Origin: Cochliopodium minus
Lineage: Eukaryota; Discosea; Himatismenida; Cochliopodiidae
Length of the DNA: 37,771 nucleotides
Assembly (NCBI GenBank): GCA_024220525.1
Contig: JAMYWO010000220.1
Location: 1,834 to 39,604, forward strand
Direction of reading: 5' to 3'
Part shown: one piece after another, positions 8,913 to 20,231 of the stretch
Layout of the letters: each line of letters opens with the position of its first letter
Position numbering within the stretch: the stretch's first letter is position 1
Program-made: the position numbers and the translations under genes
The notes under the pieces: model-generated
Database searches by the model: none
What the model saw: only the letters and a program-made list of their open reading frames with translations
Told to the model about the DNA's origin: nothing

Positions 8913-10791
8913 TTATATTTGATCCACAAAACAGTTTGCTTTCTTTTTGGATTGTCCTCCTGTATCACAAAAAAATTAAAATTTTTTTTATTTTTTAAAA
9001 AAAAAAAAAACTAATTTACAGCCTCCACCGTCTCCGCCATCACCTCCATCACCTCCATCATCTCCTCCAATATCAACACTTATTACACCCTTTAAAAATC
9101 CACCTAAAAAAAAAAAAAAAATTAAAAAAAAAAATTAAAAAAAAAAAATTAAAAATAAAATTAAAAATAAAATTAAAAAAATTAAAAAAAAAAAATTAAA
9201 AAAAACAAAAAAAAAATTGTTACCAAGTTTTGACCCTACTTTTTTCATACCTTTACCAACATTCTTCTTGGTCTTCTTGGACTCTTCTTTCTTTTCCTTT
9301 TTCTTTTTTTCGTCTTTTTTATGGGAAATGGGATCGTAGTCTTTTCTGATTCCGGAGTAAAATCCTTGTGCTGGATAAAAAAAATAAAAATTAAAAAAAA
9401 AAAAAAAAGAAAAAAAGAAAAAAATTAATCGATTTTACATGAAACACTGTACACGATGGGGTCACATGGAGGAATGGTGAAGTTGGTAGTGATTCCTATT
9501 TCGATTTCTCCTTTGGTAGTCTTCTCCAACTTGTACCATTTGATGAGCTCCAGACCAGAGGTAACTCCAGCAAGGGGAACAGCTTTTAAAAAAAATTAAT
9601 CATAAATCAAATTAGATAAATGAGAAATTTGATAAAAGAAATAAATTTAAAAAAGAAATTTTTTTTTAATCCTCCGAGTTTCTCCGAGTATTCTTTTAAA
9701 AAATTTATTTTTACCAATTTTTCCAAGTGGATCATGTTTTCCCACTGCATCATGATCAAAGAGTTCGACAGGAATGATGGTTTTTTGATCAATATCCTTT
9801 AACTCAACAGAATAGGTTCTAATTAAAAAAATTTTTGTTGTTGAGAATAGATAATGGTGCATAAAAAAAAAACTTACTCATTCCATACTGGATTCAAGTT
9901 CTAAATTTAAAAAATGAATTAAAAAAATGATTTATAAATTTGGAAAAAAGAATTACTTTCTTTTGCACTTTAGATTTCCATTTTTTGTCTTGAAAATCAA
10001 TTTTTACGTATGGATCGCTTTTTCCGTTGGTATCCGCAGCTTTCTAATGAGTTTTGAGGAGAGTTATAATTTTAAAATTCATATTAAAAAATTAGTTGAA
10101 GAAATTTCTGATTAAGAAAATAAAATTATATCTTATTTCATACGAAAAAATTAAAAAATAAAATATTCAAATTAAATGTTGAAGAAAAGAAAAGGATATT
10201 TTTTTGATACCAGATCTCTGGCTTGCCTAATTTTGATAGTCACAGTACCCTTTTCGATTTTTCCTTGCATTTGAGGAGAATATCCTTGTTGTGGAGACAT
10301 TTGAGGGGAATATCCTTGTTGAGGAGGATATCCTTGTTGTGGTGGATAACCTTGTTGAGGTGGATAACCTTGTTGAGGAGGATATCCTTGTTGTGGTGGA
10401 TATCCTTGTTGTGGTGGATAACCTTGTTGAGGTGGATATCCTTGTTGAGGTGGGTATCCTTGTTGAGGATATTGTTGTGGAGACATTTGAGGTGAATATC
10501 CTTGTTGAGGAGGGTATCCTTGTTGAGGATATTGTTGTGGTGAATATCCTTGTTGTTGATATTGTTGGGGTGGATATCCTTGTTGAGGTGGATATTGTTG
10601 TGGTGAATATTGTTGTTGCCCAGGCATTTGTGGTGTATTATTTCCTGGCATTTGAGTATTATTGCCTGGCATTTGTTGACCGGTCATTTGTTGTCCAGGC
10701 ATCTGCTGTCCGGGCATCTGTGGTGATTGATCTTAAATTTAAATTGTTAAAAACCGTAATATATTTTTTAAGAGATGTTCTTACTATTCAT
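8913..10791 (-). CDS. C2-domain protein with GYPPQQ-repeat N-terminus
   Basis: Exons run 10791-10785, 10731-10211, 10043-9957, 9900-9878, 9818-9715, 9582-9439, 9370-9224 and 9103-9020, plus a terminal piece. The first coding exon is 7 nt (Met-Asn plus one base); its GTAAGA donor joins in frame to [10 protein letters not shown]. Residues 1-160 are MPGQQ and [11 protein letters not shown] repeats as in annexin VII-type tails. About 163-280 form a C2 domain ([46 protein letters not shown]) with the aspartates expected for Ca2+ binding. A Lys-rich helix and a GGDGG tail follow. It should bind membranes in response to calcium. The 3' end is uncertain: splicing 9019-8962 creates a TGA across the junction (372 residues), whereas a less canonical donor upstream would add [13 protein letters not shown] and end at 8913. 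Confidence 0.85.
10265..10640 (-). repeat. 18-nt coding minisatellite (GYPPQQ units)
   Basis: About 15 near-identical 18-nt units read on the minus strand as GYPPQQ or GYSPQQ, with a few SPQM interruptions. The DNA is as regular as the protein, so the array probably expands and contracts. It is part of the C2 gene's second exon. Confidence 0.9.
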
Positions 10792-11078
10792 TTTCAAATT
10801 CAAATAAATCAATGATTTTTTTTTTTTATTTTAAAATATAAAATAAACATATTTTGTTAATTTCATGAAATACCATTGATTATCAAAGATTATCAAAGAA
10901 AATCATTTGAATCATTGTTTTAAAGGGATCAATGAAATTTTACAAGTTCTGATTCACCATTTATACTTTTAAATCCAAACTTTTAATTAATTGATAAGTT
11001 ACAAAAAATAAATACATTATTTTCAATTAATTTAATATAAATCTAACAAAAAAAGAATCAAAGAAAAAAGAGATGAAA

Positions 11079-13355
11079 TTAATAAAAACCAACTCTTTTT
11101 AAAGATTGTGTAAGCTCTTTGGATACGAGGGACAATTTGGGGAAGTTGTTGAAGGGGGAAACTTTCAAGAGATCGTAGATCTGCTGGTAAAATTCGCAAC
11201 AAGAGATAACAGAGCCATTTTCATCCTTTAACTTGGAGTTAGGAACTTTTTTGATGGAAGTATTATGTACAACATTGATTCTCTTGGCCACTTGTAAACC
11301 AACAGAAATATAATCTTCAAAGTTAGACTTGATGAGATTAATGATAGAAGGTAAGATGACACTACAGGAAGAAAGGGAGAAATATTTATAAGAAGTTGAA
11401 GGGATGACGTTGAGAATGTCGTGTAAGAGGGAGAGATCGTTGGAGTTGGCCATTTGGGAGATGGCTTGGTCGTAGTTGCCTTGGTTCCAAAGTAACTTGA
11501 TGGCCTTGATGTTGTTGAGCCTGTTGAGGAGAAGGGAGCTGAGTTTGAGGTGGTCGGAGTTCATTTTCTCGATCAATTCGTTCTCGCTCTTGATAGGTTG
11601 GAAATGCTAAGTGAAAAATTCAATTTAAAACGAGAAATTACAAGTTAACTGAAATATTGAAAAATGAAATTAAAAATTCTTTTTTGCACCGAAATTTGAA
11701 AAGATTTTAAAATAATTAAGAAAAAGATTAAAAAAAAAATACTTTTTGAAAGGTTTGGAATGTTAATCCAACGGGATAGTCTCTTTCAGTTGGAACAATG
11801 CAAGAAGTAGACTCTTCTTTCGAGGAGGAGGATTGAGTGGTGTTGGATAGATCCTGCTTCTTGAGGGTAGAAGGAGACTTGGTGAGGTTTTGCAAAGGCT
11901 TCTCGTTCTCGTCTTGAAACGGTTTCTCACTCTTGCGAGTTTTTGAAGAAGTTTTCGATGACAAAGAAGAAGAAGAGGTTGTAGTTGTTTTGGAGGTTTC
12001 TTTTTTCTCAAGTGAATTTCTGGTCTCCACTTTTTCTCTGTTGTTGCTTTCCTCCTTTCTTTCTTGTTGGACTTCTCTTTTTGTGGAGAGATGCGAGTTT
12101 TCTTGTGGAGATTCTTTCTTTGAGTGTTGTGTTCTTTCTTGAGGAGAGATGTCTTCATTGTGATCAATTTTAATTTTTGGAGAAGGTTCTTTCATTTCTT
12201 TTTTTGTCATCTCCATTTTCTCTTGTTTTTGTTTCTCGATGGTTTCTGTATTTGGAAGATCCCTCTCCTTTTTAACGACTTTAGAAGAAGAACTGAAATG
12301 TGTATTGATCAATGAATCCAAAGAGGTGAAAGATGCAGACAAGTTTTGTTTGGATTTATCAGAGTACACAGTGATCAGTGTGTTTCGGGAGATCTTTGAA
12401 TCGAACACGTGTTCTTGCTCTGTTTTTACGTTTGTTTCGTTTTCAAGATTTCTCGTATTTCTCATTTTTGTCTGTTTATCATGCACTGAGAACAAGATGG
12501 ATCCATCTTTGCTGAACAACAGTGATTTTGATGATTCCTCTCTTGATTGGGAGGATGAATTCAATGTGAAGGATTTCACATCCCATAATCCTACTCCTCC
12601 ATTTTGAGATATGCTTGATAATATGAAATCTCTTGGATGAAAGGCCATGCTCTTTATTTCATTCAAATCTTTGTTGTGTAGGGTATTTATTATTTTTCCC
12701 GCGCAAACATCCCATATCTTTATTTGTCCAGATAGATCTCCTGATACTATCCATTTTGCATCTGGTGATATATTCAAGGAGGTGATAGCATTTGGTGAAT
12801 GTTCTTTGTATGATTGCAAACATTGCCTATTTTTCATATCCCACAATCTAATTGTACCCTCAGAATCTCCTCCAACCAACAATTGATCTCCAAATGGATA
12901 CCATTGCAAATAGGTGAATCCCTGATGATCGTTAAATGTTCTTACCACATTCTGCTGTTGAAGATCCCATACCTTTATAACCCCAGATGAGCTCGCAGCT
13001 ATCAAATTACACTTTTTATTGAAATTCAAATGATCTATTTCACCAACATGACCTCCCAACTTCTATAATTTGAAATTAGGTTTGATGAATTTAATTGGAT
13101 TTGTTTATCAATATTTAACTTTATTGTTGAGACAAAATATTTTTTTTTACCAATAATGGTTCCTTTTTATTTAATGACCATATATTGATTATAGATTGAG
13201 TATTGGCGGTTGCCAACAATGTACAATCCACACCGAGAGTTGCTGTTGTTATTGTATCATTCTTTTCCAAGTCAAAAGAAATATCTAGTTGAAAAGAAAT
13301 GGATAGATTAAAATAACCAATTATATAAGATTTGGATAAACAAACTTTGAAACAT
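11079..13355 (-). CDS. KATNB1: Katanin p80 regulatory subunit (WD40, con80)
   Basis: Exons 13284-13151, 13062-11743 and 11606-11079 (TAA) are solid. A first exon at 13355-13346 (Met-Phe-Gln plus one base, donor GTTTGT) is a candidate only. With it the protein is 663 residues, against about 655 in human KATNB1. Residues about 5-250 hold WD40 repeats (IKVWDL, IRLWDM, IKIWDV, VGLWDV). A long Ser/Lys/Glu-rich linker follows, then the con80 domain (about 485-660; DLSLLHDILNVI, FEDYISVGLQVAKRI). The con80 domain binds katanin p60 and targets the AAA microtubule-severing enzyme. Its presence implies dynamic microtubule arrays. The gene lies head-to-tail with PLAC8 (stop at 13608), both on the minus strand. 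Confidence 0.93.
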
Positions 13356-13607
13356 AATCAATTTTTTTTTTTAATTTATTCAAATTTTGGCGCCCAAACC
13401 ATAATTTAACGGAAAAAAACAAAAATTTTATTCTCAAATCATATACTTCTCTATTCAGAAAAGATTTAATCTGATTTTTGGAAAAGATAAAAATATGAAA
13501 GTTGAATTCGATTTATAATTTATTTTAATCACATAATATGTATGGTCTTTTAAGCTTTCAATAGATCACATACCTATGATAAAAAAGAAGGAAATGAGAT
13601 AATAATT

Positions 13608-14462
13608 TTAATTATGGAAATCTTTACAAAGTTTGGCAGGTAAACCAGCATTAACCAATTCACGGACCTATTTTGATTGAAAGAATTTGAATTCAATATT
13701 AGAATTTAAGAAATATTTTTTTACTTCTTGAATTTGACTGCAACATCCACAAAATAAAGAACAACAAAAATCGCTGCAACAATCTCCTTTGATATCTACT
13801 CTCTTTCTGACATCACCTCTTGTGCAGCATCTGTAAATCAATGCTCCAAATCCTGCACAAAAGAATACCAAGAGAAAACTCAAACAGCACTAGTATTAAT
13901 TTATAATTAATTAAAAATTGAGAATTTTTGGAAAATAATAAATTTGATAATAAAGTTGAATATAGATAATATAAATTTTTTTTTTGCCTCCGAACATCCA
14001 CATGTCTCTTTTCCATTTGCTACAGCATTTAGTTTACAATCTTGACCTAAAAAATATAAATTTATATTTTGACTATATCAGGTTTGGAAATAGATGAGAT
14101 CTAAATTAATTTCTTACATGGAAAACACCAATAACTGTAAGAAAGAATTCGATTATAAAAAAAACATTTTAATAGTTCATTGATTTACCTAACACAACCT
14201 TTGAAAGAAGAAAATTTAAGGAATTAAAAAAATTCTAAAAAAGTTACATTGACCACAGTCCTAGTATTCATATAATTGATTTCAATCTTTTGTTTATATT
14301 TAATTTTTTTACCTCACAACCTAATAATTTTATTGATATTGAAAACCCAAATAAAAAACTTTCTCTAATTTTTCTTACATCCACATGTTCCATACGTCCA
14401 TTCTAGAGATATTTTGAATCTTTTGAAAAATAAAATATGAAATTTTTAATACCTTTTCCCAT
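13608..14462 (-). CDS. PLAC8-family Cys-rich protein encoded by micro-exons
   Basis: Nine exons: 14462-14453 (10 nt), 14402-14379 (24), 14320-14313 (8), 14260-14248 (13), 14198-14189 (10), 14134-14118 (17), 14046-13988 (59), 13889-13725 (165) and 13667-13608 (60). They total 366 nt, or 121 residues plus TAA. Every junction keeps frame and rebuilds the PLAC8 pattern: EWTYGTCGC, then CFPCQDCKLNA, then a hydrophobic segment LSFLLVFFCAGFGALIY, then RGDVRKRVDIKGDCCSDF and CSQIQEVREL. PLAC8 proteins are small membrane-associated Cys-rich proteins linked to metal handling and organ-size control in other eukaryotes; the role here is unknown. Intron 13987-13890 starts with GC. No alternative reading gives a longer protein in this interval. 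Start choice: the ATG at 14462 follows an in-frame stop. Confidence 0.88.
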
Positions 14463-14934
14463 TTGTATCTGATTTGTTTAAACTTATAATAGAAACAATT
14501 TTTTTTTATTAATTTATATATTCCTTTTTTGCAGTGAAAGAATATTTGAAGAGAATATTTCGAATTCATTTTCTTCCAATTGCATATGGTCTTCAAACAA
14601 ATTTATAAGAAAGCAAATTCAAAGATTTTAAATTCAGAAAAATAAAAATTAATCTAATGAAATTTTACAACCCTTAAATCTTATTTGCCAAATTTACCAA
14701 TATGTTATCATTTCTCACATAAAAGAGTTTATAAATTGAAATACAAAAAATATTATATTCCAATTAAAAATTTAGGGAATCTGATAAAATTGAATATCTC
14801 ACAACAACCCTTTAATAACAAGAATTTATACGTATCAAAAAAATTTAGGATAAATTTAAATAAAATTCAAATAAAAAAAATTCAAATAGATATAAGTACA
14901 TATATCGAACAACAATAAGATTGTTCTATATTTT
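14463..14934. promoter_or_regulatory. Divergent intergenic region, PLAC8 and SAM-array genes
   Basis: This 472-bp stretch lies between two divergent start codons, so both promoters should be here. It is very AT-rich, with long A and T runs. A 77-codon open frame at 14685-14918 has a composition (Lys, Ile, Asn, Tyr) typical of chance AT-rich sequence and no recognisable motif, so I do not call it. Confidence 0.5.
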
Positions 14935-17579
14935 ATGTCATTAGAGTTTATTGAATTGGGAATATATAAAACAAAAGAACCTAAAATAAAAAATCTTGTA
15001 GAAATATTTGGAAAAAAACTGGAGAGACCACAAAAAGACATAAATGACGTCATTCAATTGTTGAATGACAATTGGATAGTGAGACTTTCAGATTGGAAGA
15101 ATCTATCAGAAAAATCAAAGGCATCTCTTGGGATCCCTGTGATGCTTGTTGAACAATTAGAAAATTTCATCAGTTCATTTGGGGATGGTATATGTTTTTA
15201 ATTATACTTCTAAATTTAACACGATGAATTAAATATGAAAAATAATTATTTTATATTTTTTTATTGTGTGCTCAATCTCCTAAATTTATTTTTATTTCCA
15301 GAATGGGATTTCTGTTATCTCTCAAAAGGATCCTCTAATTCCTATTTATCTTTGACTATTGATAAAGTGAGTTTCAAATTATCATATGAAGATACATTGG
15401 AGAAATTGTTGGAGATGATAGACAAGGAATTCGAAGAGAATAGTTGTTTATATACAGAGGCAGAAAACAAAATACATCAAGATACCAAATTGGTATATTG
15501 TTTGACACCTGGAAACATGTTCACCATAGGATCCAAATGTTTTGTAATCAAATCAGGATTTCCAATGATTGGTAAAGAATTAAATTTTCAAAAAAATTAA
15601 AAAATATTTTATTTGAAAGCTTTCAAATAAAATGAAAATTTTTGTGACAAAAAAATTAATTTGCAAAAAATTATAATTTTTATTTTAATTTATAGCTGTG
15701 CATTCATGGTTGAAATCATTGGGGATGGAAAAATATTCCATCTTATTTTCACAACACGATATAGAGGATTTTTTCACCCTCCCCTTCTTGAAGAGAGAGA
15801 TTCTAGAAGAGATGACAATTAAAGATAAAGCAGATTTGAATATCATCACTTCCGCTATTGAACAATTGAGAAAATATACGCCCGAAGAATGTATAACATC
15901 AAAATTTTATTTATCAATTTAGTATAGATATCAATTCTAGATTTGGAAGTTATAACCAATATCTTCATATGAAATGTTAAAATTTACAACATAATTTCAT
16001 TATTATTCCAACAAATATTTTAGTTGTATCAAATTGGCTCATATTTTTTGGATTGGAAAATCATGTGGAGATATTCATGGAGAAACAGATCAATCTCCAG
16101 AATCTTCGTTTCCTCAGGGAAAAAGAATTTGAATCGATGGGGATACAAGGGGAAGAAAGAACCAAACTCATGCAATTCATCGAAAAATACAAGGGCTTCT
16201 CATCAGTCGAAGGTATCAATTGAAACAATCCTTTATTCTTTTTTTCTTTTCAACTTTAAAATTCCCACCTTTTTTTTTTTATTTTCAAAACAGAAACATT
16301 TTTGTGGCTCAGAAACAATGGATTCGAAAAGTATTCTTTCCACTTTGCAAGATACAACATCCCCTTCTATGCTCTCCCATTTGTTAACTTTTTCATCATC
16401 GACGAGATGGGTGTGACGCAAGACGATCAGGTGCTGCTCACTGCTCTGCAGAACCTCAAGAAGACGCCCAACTACAAGGTGAAGGCCATCTCGTACTGGC
16501 TGAGGGACTTGGAGATGGAGAAGTACAACATCACATTTGTAAATAAAAACCTCACTGACCTTGAGAGCCTCACTATTTTGACTGACAAAGCTGTCGACAA
16601 GTTGATCACTGATACTTCCGATCGCAACAAGATGAAGACGGGCATCCAAGAGATGAAGGAGTTCCAGTTTTATTACAGCGCCACTGCTTCGCTCTTGCAG
16701 GAACTCGGCATGGAGAGATACTCTCAGCTTTTTTCTTTGCACGGCATTTCCATTGATGTCCTCCCTTTTCTCAACGAGAATCTTCTGATCGAAATGGGCA
16801 TCACCGAGGTCTCTGATCGCAAGAAAATCTTGAACGCCATCAACAAGATCAAGCACGAAATTCCTCTCAACCACAACTTTGATTCCTCCTCTTCCTCCTC
16901 TTCCATCAAGTCCAAGCTCAATTTCTCATCTCAGAAGGAGTCCACCTCTTCTTCCAAGTCTGGAAAAGACAATTACGAGAGTCGATCTGTCAAAGAATTA
17001 CTTTCTTTCATCAATCAAAACCAATCCAAAAATAACAACAAGCATTCTTCTGACAACAACAACTTTCTCCATCAAACTAAACCCTCTAAATCTCCTAACA
17101 ACAACGGAGAAACCAAAAGCAGATCTCCCAACAAAGACACCCCCTTGAATGGAAACCACTCGAGTGAGAGCAAAAACGGAAACACCAACGGCAAAAACTC
17201 CCTCCCAACAAAGTCAACCCAACCCCTCAGTCCCATTCCTAACAACTCCCCTTCCTCCTCCTCCACTGAAAAAAGGAAAAACAGAAAGAAGAAAAAGAAG
17301 AACAACAAAACTGTCCCTTCCTCTCCCAAAAGTAACGATGTTTCGGAGCTCATTCAGAAACAAAAGGTCATACCTTCCCCTCTTTCCAACAAAAAACAAA
17401 CTTCCCAACACAACAAAGATGATCTCCAGTTTGAAGAGGATCTTTCCGATGATGATCTTGATCCTGAGCTCAAGAGGCAGCTCGATCGCGAGGTGGAGGA
17501 GTTCAGGAGGCGCCTCGAGAATGTCAATTCGCATGGCACTAAGTCAAAGCTTGCTCCCATCTATTATCTCCCCAACTAA
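14935..17579 (+). CDS. Protein with five tandem SAM domains
   Basis: Exons 14935-15187, 15302-15571, 15696-15890, 16024-16212 and 16294-17579 give 730 residues plus TAA. Residues 1-174 are an N-terminal region I cannot name (NDNWIVRLSDWKNLSE, LGIPVMLVEQLENF). Five SAM domains follow at about 175-238 (WLKSLGMEKYSILFSQHDI), 240-301 (WLIFFGLENHVEIF), 303-363, 364-430 (WLRDLEMEKYNITF) and 431-497 (LLQELGMERYSQLF). The first two are each encoded by one exon. Residues 498-730 are Ser/Asn-rich, then a Lys run (KNRKKKKKNNK), then acidic (EEDLSDDDLDPEL). SAM domains self-associate head to tail, so a polymerising scaffold or RNA-binding role is possible; this is inference. The last exon is clearly richer in G+C than the rest. 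Confidence 0.92.
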
Positions 17580-17728
17580 TGAGAATCCCCATTTTGATCC
17601 CTTTTTTTATGCTTGTTTAAAGTTTCAATTAAAATTTATAGAACAAAACACTTTTCTTATTTTATAAATGAGGGAATAGAAATCAATTTTTCTTTTATAG
17701 CTTTTTTTAATTTCTTTGGAAAAAGTAC

Positions 17729-18768
17729 TTAGTCATCAGAAGATAGATCTGGTATCTCCTGATCATCAAAACTATTTTCAATTGGCCGTATGATTTTCTT
17801 ATCCCCTACATTTTTATTATTTTCTTTTTCCTTCAAATTGATTATTTTAGAATTGATCTGGCTCTCACTGAATTGAAAATCAAAAAAAGATTTTCTGTCC
17901 ACTTTCTTAATCACCTCAAACAAAACAAATTTAGGGAGTTTCATTAACAATCTTTTCAAGGCAAGAACCAAACAAAAAATAGCTCGTTGAAAATGGAAAC
18001 AGCATTCTTTGTGAAAAGAGGGGCTCCACTTTTTATTGCAATCCAGAAGATACTTGAACTCATTCTGGAAAATACCTTCAAGGTTGTTTTTCACATTAAG
18101 AAGGGAGTTGCTTTTCTTGTAAATTTGGAATAAGGAATTCACATCCTCCGATTTAAAGAGGCAGTTTTGGTTAAATTTAAGTGATTCCAACGAATAATTG
18201 TACTCAAGACATTCCGAAAGGGAGTCCAAGAAAACCCAGTTAATGTGGTTGTATGGCTCGATTTTGAGGGCAGACAAGCTCGTGTTTTCACTCAAGCTTT
18301 TGAAGAAGGATTTATGACAATTCCAGCTTTTTATTGTTATTCTTAGCTCTTTGAGTGTCTTGTTTTCTTTGATACAATCTGACAATTGTTCCAAGTTAAA
18401 TTCACTTAGGCATGATTTGAGGGAAAGTGAGGCGAGACTCTCCAGCTTATTTGATTTCAATTCTTTGAAAAAGTATCCCCATTGTTCATCGCTGAAGTGA
18501 TTCATATCTAGTATCAATTCTCTTACTTGTTTGTTTTCTTTCAGCTGATTTGTGAGGTAGATAAGATCAATTTCAAAATTATTTTCATGTTCATCGCTGG
18601 AATCTGACAATGATGGAAGCCCTTTCCAAAAAAATTAATAATTTGATTGTACTTTTATGTTATACCTTCTAAATCTAATATTCCATTATTATTTGCAGAT
18701 TCATCTATTTGCATTAGAAGAGAAATATTTCTATCTTGAAGATAATTTTGTGGACTAAAATTGTTCAT
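17729..18768 (-). CDS. LRR/RNI-like repeat protein
   Basis: Exons 18768-18666 and 18621-17729 give 331 residues plus TAG. From residue about 45 the protein shows repeats of the ribonuclease-inhibitor type (VRELILDMNHFSDEQW, LASLSLKSCLSEFNLEQL, LKELRITI, LSALKIEP, LESLKFNQN), roughly 28-30 residues apart. The N-terminus and C-terminus are acidic (SDSSDEHENN; DDQEIPDLSSDD). Such repeats form a curved binding scaffold with no enzymatic activity of their own. No F-box, nucleotide-binding or membrane segment is visible. The partner and process are unknown. Confidence 0.82.
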
Positions 18769-19055
18769 TTTTTTATTTTTCAAAAAAAAAAAAAAACTTA
18801 ACATCTTGAAAAATTTGTTTTTTTAAGTTTATTGCTTTTAATGAACTAAAAATCAATCTGATTTTAAGGAAACTGAATTTAAGAGATACTTTAGCATTCA
18901 AACTTCAAACTTTTATTTGAATGATTCTTTATTCCAATAACAATAAAAATTGATTTTCACATTAAATTTTCTTTTTTTTCAAGAATGTTCTTCATAATTA
19001 CTTTAATACAAAATACCAATTTTTTAAAAAGATGATTAAAATTAATTGAGGAAAT

Positions 19056-19919
19056 TCAAAGGTTGGCAGGAGTCCAATCAATCTCCTTGATATCAACACC
19101 AACCTTGGCGAGCAAATCAGAAGTGACAGTGTTGATATCGTTGCTGCAATCGATGGAAAGCTCGAACCAGCAATCACGCTCAAGACGCTTGTAGCGATTA
19201 CGAATGAAATGGAGGTAATTGTCATTCAATTCACCCAAACTCTTTCTAATCTCTTTCTCTTGATCATCTCCCTTATCATATCGATTCCTCAATCGATCGC
19301 GCATCGTTTCTTCGTTTGTCTGGCATAATACTACGGTAGATGGATAAGTTTGCTTCACCTCCTTCATCGCATCGAGCACATAATGATTGTTGAGTTGGCC
19401 ACGGGCGTAGATGTAGGGAGAGAGGAACGATCTGTCAATGAAGATTATCTTCTTGCGTATCGTTGCATCATAATTCTTCTTATCATCTTGTTCACTTATG
19501 CTCGTATCTTCATTATATTCTTTGTGATATCTCTCCAATGAAGATAATAATGTGCTCACAAATTTGATTGTCATTATACTTCCAGTGGGTGAATATAATG
19601 GATTCTAATATCATACAATGAGAATGATTAATTTATTTAAAGAAAGCTTTTTTTTTTTTACAGCATCACATAATTCCACAAATTTCTCATATCTTACATT
19701 AAACCTATTCTTTTCCAATAAATTACATATACTTGTTTTTCCAACACCTTTTGATTGATATTTGTCAATTTTTCATTCTTCATTTTTTTTTATTTTACCT
19801 GCAGGTCCCTCAAGAAAAACAAATTTAGGCCCTTTTTCAAGAGGTTGAGATGAATAATTCCTTTTTGTTATTTTGGTTAATAGCTTGAAATGTTTTGGTG
19901 AAATAATGCTCTTTTTCAT
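19056..19919 (-). CDS. Deoxynucleoside kinase (dNK family), possibly mitochondrial
   Basis: Exons 19919-19799, 19747-19662 and 19604-19056 (TAA) give 251 residues. The P-loop is GPAGVGKTS (residues about 38-46, across intron 1). The dNK signature DRS appears in FIDRSFLSPYIYA (about residue 126), and the Arg-rich lid in RDRLRNRYDKGDD. These enzymes phosphorylate deoxynucleosides in salvage of dNTP precursors. The first 30 residues are basic, Ser/Thr-rich and without acidic residues (KRNYSS), as in a mitochondrial targeting sequence. Substrate preference (purine or pyrimidine) cannot be told from these motifs. Confidence 0.9.
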
Positions 19920-20231
19920 TTTTTTTTTATTAATAAAAATATTATTCAAATGATGTTAAGTTTATTGTTGATCATGATAGGATGAAAATTGTTTGTCTCA
20001 ACTAGTAATTTATGATTTAACATTTTGAGATCAAAGATTTTTTTTTATTATAAATAATATATTTAAGAGAATAAGATTTGAAATTTGATATAAAAACTAT
20101 CAGTTAATAAACCTGAATATCTTCAACAAATGCAATTCATTATTTAAATTTTATAAAATTTGAGAAAATAAAAAAAATAAAATATATATACTGTATAAAA
20201 AATTAAAAAAAAAAATAAAAAGAGTATTAGT
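19920..20231. promoter_or_regulatory. Divergent intergenic region, dNK and TPR genes
   Basis: The 312 bp between two divergent start codons are AT-rich, with no coding signal and no motif I can name. Both promoters presumably lie here. Confidence 0.5.

Noticed and set aside
10265-10640. Regular repeats that could suggest a CRISPR array
   Set aside because: The units are 18 nt without unique spacers and lie in a coding exon of a eukaryotic gene.
10291-10815. 174-codon plus-strand frame of repeated Val/Glu/Asp units
   Set aside because: It is the reverse reading of the GYPPQQ repeat array. The minus strand continues into a C2 domain and is the coding one.
14685-14918. 77-codon open frame between the PLAC8 and SAM genes
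   Set aside because: Its Lys/Ile/Asn/Tyr bias is that of random AT-rich DNA and it occupies the divergent promoter region.
16233-16874. 213-codon open frame on the minus strand
   Set aside because: It is antisense to the SAM-domain exon at 16294-17579, whose plus-strand product has clear family motifs. The antisense frame has none.
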